From contig DATCVI010000124.1 in NCBI GenBank assembly GCA_036566925.1, forward strand, positions 1-10,387: a stretch of DNA of 10,387 nt, written 5' to 3'. This stretch comes from Stenotrophomonas_A sp036566925 (GTDB lineage: Bacteria; Pseudomonadota; Gammaproteobacteria; Xanthomonadales; Xanthomonadaceae). Below, piece by piece: positions 6,661-10,387 of this stretch (the first letter of the stretch is position 1; every line of letters begins with the position of its first letter). Both the position numbers and the translations under genes were made by a program. The notes beneath the pieces are model-generated. The model saw only the letters and a program-made list of their open reading frames with translations. It was not told the origin of the DNA and ran no database searches.

Positions 6661-9600
6661 TCCTGGCCGCGCAGCTTGGTCTCGAGTTCCGCGTATTGGC
6701 GCTGCTTGGCCTTGGACAGGCCCTTGGCGGCGACGAAGCCGGCGCCATCACCGGCGAACTCGGTGCCGAGGTCGAGCGTGCGCAGGTGCTGGTCGAGCTG
6801 CACCTGCAGGCTTTCCAGTTCGGCCATCGCCTGCGCCGCGGCTTCCGGGCCGAGCGTGCGCATGTGCTCCATCTGCTGCTTGATCGCCTTGGGCAGCTTC
6901 TGCACTTCCAGGCTGGCTTCGTACGAGGCGCGGTGTTCGGGCTTGATCGCATCGATGCCGATCAGCCGCGCGATGTCGGCGATGGCCAGCTTCACCCGGC
7001 CGGAAAAGCCCTGGTACTTCTGCATTGCGCGCACGGTATCGGCGTGCATGCCGACCGATTCCGGACGTGCATCCGGGCTGCAGCGGATGCGGATCTCGGT
7101 GATCAGCCCGGTCTTTTCGTTGAAGTCGTAGTCGACGCGGACGTCGTTGCCTTCGAGCGTGTCGTCGATGCTGGCGAGCTTGCGCATTTCCGGCGGCAAC
7201 TCGCGCGCCATCTCCTCCAGCGTGGCGCGGCGCTCTGCCGCCGGTGCGGTGCCGGGTCCGGCTTGTTCGGGATGCGCGGCCGCTTCCTTGTCGGCCTTGG
7301 CGCGCGCTTCGTCGTCGGCGCTGCTGGATTTTTCCTTGATCGCCGGCGGCTCGCCCACTTGCGGTTCAGCAGGCGCGCGTTCCAGCGGACTCTTGGCGGT
7401 AGCTTCGCCCGGCGCCGGCATGCGTTCGGCGGGCAGGCTTTCCTTGGCGCCCGCGCCCTTGGCTTCCGGTTTCGCCGGGCCCTGCGCGTCCTTGGCCGCC
7501 TGCTTGGCCTTCATCACGTTGCCGGCGATGAACATGCCGTTGTTCTGCACCGCCGAGCCGATCGCCTGCGCCCGCGCGCGGCGCGCGGCGGCATGGGTCA
7601 TCGCGCCGCTGCTTTCCTGGGCGGCGATGTCGACCATCTGGTCGAGGAAGCTCAGGTTGCCCCAGATCAGGCCGCCGTAGTTCAGTGCTTCGTTGGCGAT
7701 TTCCACGCCCTTGGCGATGCGCTCGGCGGCCTTCAGGGCATCGGTGGCAGCGGTGATCTGCGCCTGGGTGAACTTGCCGTCCTGGACAATGGCGAAGACC
7801 TTCTCGAACTTCTGCACCCGCAGCCCGGCGCCCAACTGCCCCATGGCACCGACGCCGCCGAGTACGCCGAGCACATCGCTCACGGTCTGCGCATCCAGGT
7901 ACAGGCGCCCGGCCTGCCAGCGCTGGATCAGCCGCGCCGCGGCCACGCCAGCACCGATCACCGCACCGGCGGTGCCGGCCGAGGCCACGAACAACCCGAC
8001 CGCGGCCAGCGTCATCACCAGGTCGTCCAGCCGCTTCTCGGCCAGCGCCCAGTTGGCCGGCGCGCTTTCCACGTACATGGTTTCCGGCGCGCCTGATTCC
8101 AGGCCGAGGTTGCCGGTACGCACCCCGATCTTGCCGCGGCCGTAGGACGCGTGGCCGCCGAACTTGGTCAGGGCCGAGCGCAATGCTTCGCTGGGCGTGC
8201 CGCCCATGCCGATATACGCGTCGCCATCGCGATTGGTGACATCGCTGACCAGCCAGCGATGGCGGTCGCCGTTCTTGGCCATCGGCCCAGCCGAGAGCAG
8301 CATCGGGTACTGCTCGCCGGTGACCTCGGAGATGAGCGTGGCGTTCACCCGGCGCATCGGCTGCAGGTCGGTGGCGCCCGCGGTGCGTTCGGCCTCATGG
8401 CGCTGGTAGCGCTTGATCTGGTCCTGTACCAGTTCCAGATCGCGCTCGCGGCCGTAGTCCGACAGGTTGGGCGCCTCCTTCTTGAAGTCGTCCAGTTCTT
8501 TCTGTTTCTCGGCCTCGCTCTTGCGCAATACATCCAGCGCCGAGCCTTCGAAGCGCAACCGCGCCTGCGCCAGCAACTCGCGCAGGTACTTGCCCTTGGC
8601 GACCTCGCCAGCCGCGTCGGCCAGCTTGATCTGCGCTTCCAGTTCGGCCAGCTGCGCGCTGGGTTCGTCCAGCGCTTCGTCCACCGCCTTTTCCATCGGC
8701 GCCACTTCGGTGATCTTGGCCGCCACCGAAGGCGGGCGGATGATCTGCTTGCCTTGGCGGTCCTCGTTGATCGCCGGCGTGGTGATCGCGCGTACCAGGT
8801 AGATGCCTTTCTTGGTGAAAGGGATCTCCTGCTGCGTGCGCGGGCCGGCGAACAGCTCGGCCACCCAGCTCAGTGCCGCGCCGATGGCCGTGGTCAACAG
8901 CGATACCGGCGCCAACTCCAGTGCCAGCCGGTTGGCGGCGGCATTGGACATGCGCTCGCCGACCGTGTCGCCTTGCGGGTTCAGGGTGCCGTGGGCGGCG
9001 CGAGCGTTGTCCTTGCGCCAGTCGCTGAAGGCGCGATTGAACTCGTGGTTGGCCCCGCCCATGCCGGTAACGTCCTTGCCGGCGCCTTTCTTGGCGTGTT
9101 GCAGTTGTGCGAGCCTTTCCTCATAGCTGGGGCCGCTGTCGTCGACCTTCTCGCCCTTCTGCTTGGCCTTGTCCTTGTTGGCCTGCTGCTCGGCGTACTG
9201 GGTGACGTCGAACGACTCCCAGCGGTAATGGATGGTTTCGCCGATCTGCGAGATCGCCTGCAAAGCGGTGTTGTTGTTGCCGTTGGCGCCCCAGTCGATG
9301 GTGGCCGAGTAAGTCGGGTTGGCATCGACCGGGACGAGCTTGGGCCCGGTCACGCTCACCGGCCACGGTGGCGCGTTCGCTGGCTGGCCGTCGCCGCGGC
9401 CTTCGACCGGGCTGGCATACAGGCCGGCGCCGCCATTGCCTTGCTTGCTGCCGCCACCGCTGTTCTCGTAGGTCGGCACGAAGTAGATCACCAGCGGATT
9501 CGGGGTCGCGTTGACTCGCTGCCGGAACGCGCCGGCGTCCTGCAGGATCGCGGTCAGGTCCATGATCGGCAGGGTCTTGGGCGCCACCGCGCCGGTGCCG

Positions 9601-10387
9601 GCCTTCTTGGCCTCTTCGGCGGCCTGCTTCTTTTCCTCCGCACTGAGATCGCGCGAGACCACCGGGCTGGCGCTGGGCTCGATGTCGATGCTCTTGCCGC
9701 TGCGGTCCACGGTCACCGCGCGCATCGCGCTGCCGTAGTGCACGTAGATGCCGGGGGTGAACTTGAGCCCCTTGATGTCCTTGAAGGGCAACTTGCCGCC
9801 GACCGGCTTGCCGCTGTCGTCGTAGACCTTGAGGAACTTCGGGTGCAGGCCGACGAACACCATCTTGCGCAGTTCTTCGCCGCGGAAGTTGAGGTGGTTG
9901 GCGCCCATGTAGGCCGCCGCCGCATCCATGCCTGTGCTGTGGATCTGCAGCCGCGTCCAATCGGGATCGTCGGCCTTCTTCTTGTCGGCGGCGGGCTCCG
10001 GCGCCTTCGGCACAGCGGTCTTGCCGGCATTGGGCTTGCGCCGCAGTACTGGCGCAGCGCCGCGGTCCTGGGCCACGTGCGCCAGTTCGTGCGCGATCAG
10101 GCGCCGGCCCTCGGCCTGGCTTGGGGCGTAGCGACCCTGGTCGAAAGCGATATGCGGGCCGACGCTGTAGGCCTGTGCATCGAGCGCGCGCGCGGACTGC
10201 GCGGCAGCGGTGTCGTGGTGGACACGCACATGCGCCAGTGAGCTACCGGTTTGCGCTTCGAGATCTTCGCGCAGTGCCGGGTCAAGCGGATTGCCGGGGC
10301 TGTCGAGCGTGCGTGCCAGCGATACCGGCGCGGCGATGCGCGTGGGGCGGGCCGGTGTCGCCGGCTGCGCGGGCAGGGCCGGCGCGG
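6180..10387 (-). CDS. Giant eCIS-core (DUF4157) polymorphic toxin-like protein, N terminus cut off
   Basis: At least 1401 residues; the frame is open to the right edge, so the true start lies outside. Residues are counted from the first full codon in the window (10385). A Pro/Ala-rich stretch (1-22) leads into an eCIS-core/DUF4157 domain at about 23-108, recognisable from HVRVHHDTAAAQSARAL and the HExxH motif H99-E-L-A-H103. Then come a beta-rich region, a hydrophobic segment (about 486-513), a Lys/Glu/Ala-rich probable coiled coil (566-666), a second hydrophobic region (787-852), and a Pro/Ala/Glu-rich linker (about 957-1054). A region at about 1060-1230 resembles, from memory, the linker ahead of swappable toxin domains. 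The last 140 or so residues look like a PD-(D/E)XK nuclease. DUF4157 is known to mark cargo of eCIS particles. The most likely role is a toxin loaded into the particle; a structural role cannot be excluded. Confidence 0.85.
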   Translation of the reverse strand, partial: APALPAQPATPARPTRIAAPVSLARTLDSPGNPLDPALREDLEAQTGSSLAHVRVHHDTAAAQSARALDAQAYSVGPHIAFDQGRYAPSQAEGRRLIAHELAHVAQDRGAAPVLRRKPNAGKTAVPKAPEPAADKKKADDPDWTRLQIHSTGMDAAAAYMGANHLNFRGEELRKMVFVGLHPKFLKVYDDSGKPVGGKLPFKDIKGLKFTPGIYVHYGSAMRAVTVDRSGKSIDIEPSASPVVSRDLSAEEKKQAAEEAKKAGTGAVAPKTLPIMDLTAILQDAGAFRQRVNATPNPLVIYFVPTYENSGGGSKQGNGGAGLYASPVEGRGDGQPANAPPWPVSVTGPKLVPVDANPTYSATIDWGANGNNNTALQAISQIGETIHYRWESFDVTQYAEQQANKDKAKQKGEKVDDSGPSYEERLAQLQHAKKGAGKDVTGMGGANHEFNRAFSDWRKDNARAAHGTLNPQGDTVGERMSNAAANRLALELAPVSLLTTAIGAALSWVAELFAGPRTQQEIPFTKKGIYLVRAITTPAINEDRQGKQIIRPPSVAAKITEVAPMEKAVDEALDEPSAQLAELEAQIKLADAAGEVAKGKYLRELLAQARLRFEGSALDVLRKSEAEKQKELDDFKKEAPNLSDYGRERDLELVQDQIKRYQRHEAERTAGATDLQPMRRVNATLISEVTGEQYPMLLSAGPMAKNGDRHRWLVSDVTNRDGDAYIGMGGTPSEALRSALTKFGGHASYGRGKIGVRTGNLGLESGAPETMYVESAPANWALAEKRLDDLVMTLAAVGLFVASAGTAGAVIGAGVAAARLIQRWQAGRLYLDAQTVSDVLGVLGGVGAMGQLGAGLRVQKFEKVFAIVQDGKFTQAQITAATDALKAAERIAKGVEIANEALNYGGLIWGNLSFLDQMVDIAAQESSGAMTHAAARRARAQAIGSAVQNNGMFIAGNVMKAKQAAKDAQGPAKPEAKGAGAKESLPAERMPAPGEATAKSPLERAPAEPQVGEPPAIKEKSSSADDEARAKADKEAAAHPEQAGPGTAPAAERRATLEEMARELPPEMRKLASIDDTLEGNDVRVDYDFNEKTGLITEIRIRCSPDARPESVGMHADTVRAMQKYQGFSGRVKLAIADIARLIGIDAIKPEHRASYEASLEVQKLPKAIKQQMEHMRTLGPEAAAQAMAELESLQVQLDQHLRTLDLGTEFAGDGAGFVAAKGLSKAKQRQYAELETKLRGQEVGSKRHKAIRREMYELIGGDLPYDSWSNVYDANVDRANKANIIVAAEHERIGMGKTEQTVKTGKDEVRRLDIADVKKKIGIEVKAYETGTIYATEDIVSEVMRDAKLVKRGWKIKWMLIDTEPSGPLLKLLLDNGILVERRTSDGKGNSTFVSRNLPKR

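Noticed and set aside
6516..8096. A 526-codon plus-strand open frame
   Set aside because: It is antisense to the C-terminal half of the giant gene and has the same antisense composition, with no recognisable domain.
6180..10229. GTG at 10229 as the start of the giant gene
   Set aside because: The eCIS-core domain already begins upstream in the same frame, with LARTLDSPGNPLDPALRED at residues 23-41, and the frame is open to the window edge. The GTG is an internal valine.
8151..10241. A 696-codon open frame on the plus strand
   Set aside because: It is antisense to the giant DUF4157 gene. Long antisense frames arise in GC-rich genes that avoid TTA, CTA and TCA codons, and its translation is rich in Arg, Gly, Val and Ala with no family resemblance.
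1..10387. tRNA or rRNA genes, CRISPR arrays, insertion sequences, terminators or long non-coding stretches
   Set aside because: The window is coding throughout, with gaps of at most 29 bp. I saw no spaced direct repeats, transposase-like frame or hairpin-plus-T-run between genes.

Overview
The window is about 10.4 kb of GC-rich DNA (roughly two thirds G+C by hand count of sample lines). It is packed with genes, all on the minus strand. They form the baseplate and spike part of an extracellular contractile injection system (eCIS), the phage-tail-like particles related to Photorhabdus virulence cassettes (PVC) and the Serratia antifeeding prophage (Afp). Purine-rich Shine-Dalgarno sites (GAGGAG, CAGGAG, GGGAG), GTG/CTG-rich codon use and high GC point to a high-GC Gram-negative, most simply a proteobacterium (Xanthomonadaceae-like is a guess). 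Nothing in the window fixes the taxon.

In transcription order (right to left) the genes are: (1) a very large protein, cut at the right edge, with an N-terminal eCIS-core/DUF4157 domain, a long middle region and a C-terminal end that looks like a PD-(D/E)XK nuclease (6180-10387); (2) a small, strongly acidic unknown protein (5719-6150); (3) a CIS tube/adaptor protein like the N-terminal part of Afp7/Pvc7 (5058-5711); (4) a short LysM-like protein (4724-5047); (5) a gpD/gp27-like hub protein (3593-4720); (6) a gpV/gp5-like spike protein (3057-3596); (7) a PAAR-like spike tip (2673-3032); (8) a gp25-like baseplate wedge protein (2299-2655); (9) a large gpJ-like baseplate protein that runs off the left edge (1-2276).

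Neighbouring genes are 3-29 bp apart or overlap by 4 bp, so the window reads as one polycistronic unit with no room for an internal promoter or terminator. Sheath, inner tube, ATPase, remaining wedge protein and fibre genes are not seen and presumably lie outside. Genes 3-9 would build the hub, spike and wedge. Gene 1 is best read as cargo (an eCIS-associated polymorphic toxin), and gene 2, directly behind its nuclease-like end, is a candidate immunity protein. The particle class is known. The least familiar parts are the toxin-like C terminus, the small acidic gene, and the splitting of Afp7-like and Afp8-like functions into separate genes.
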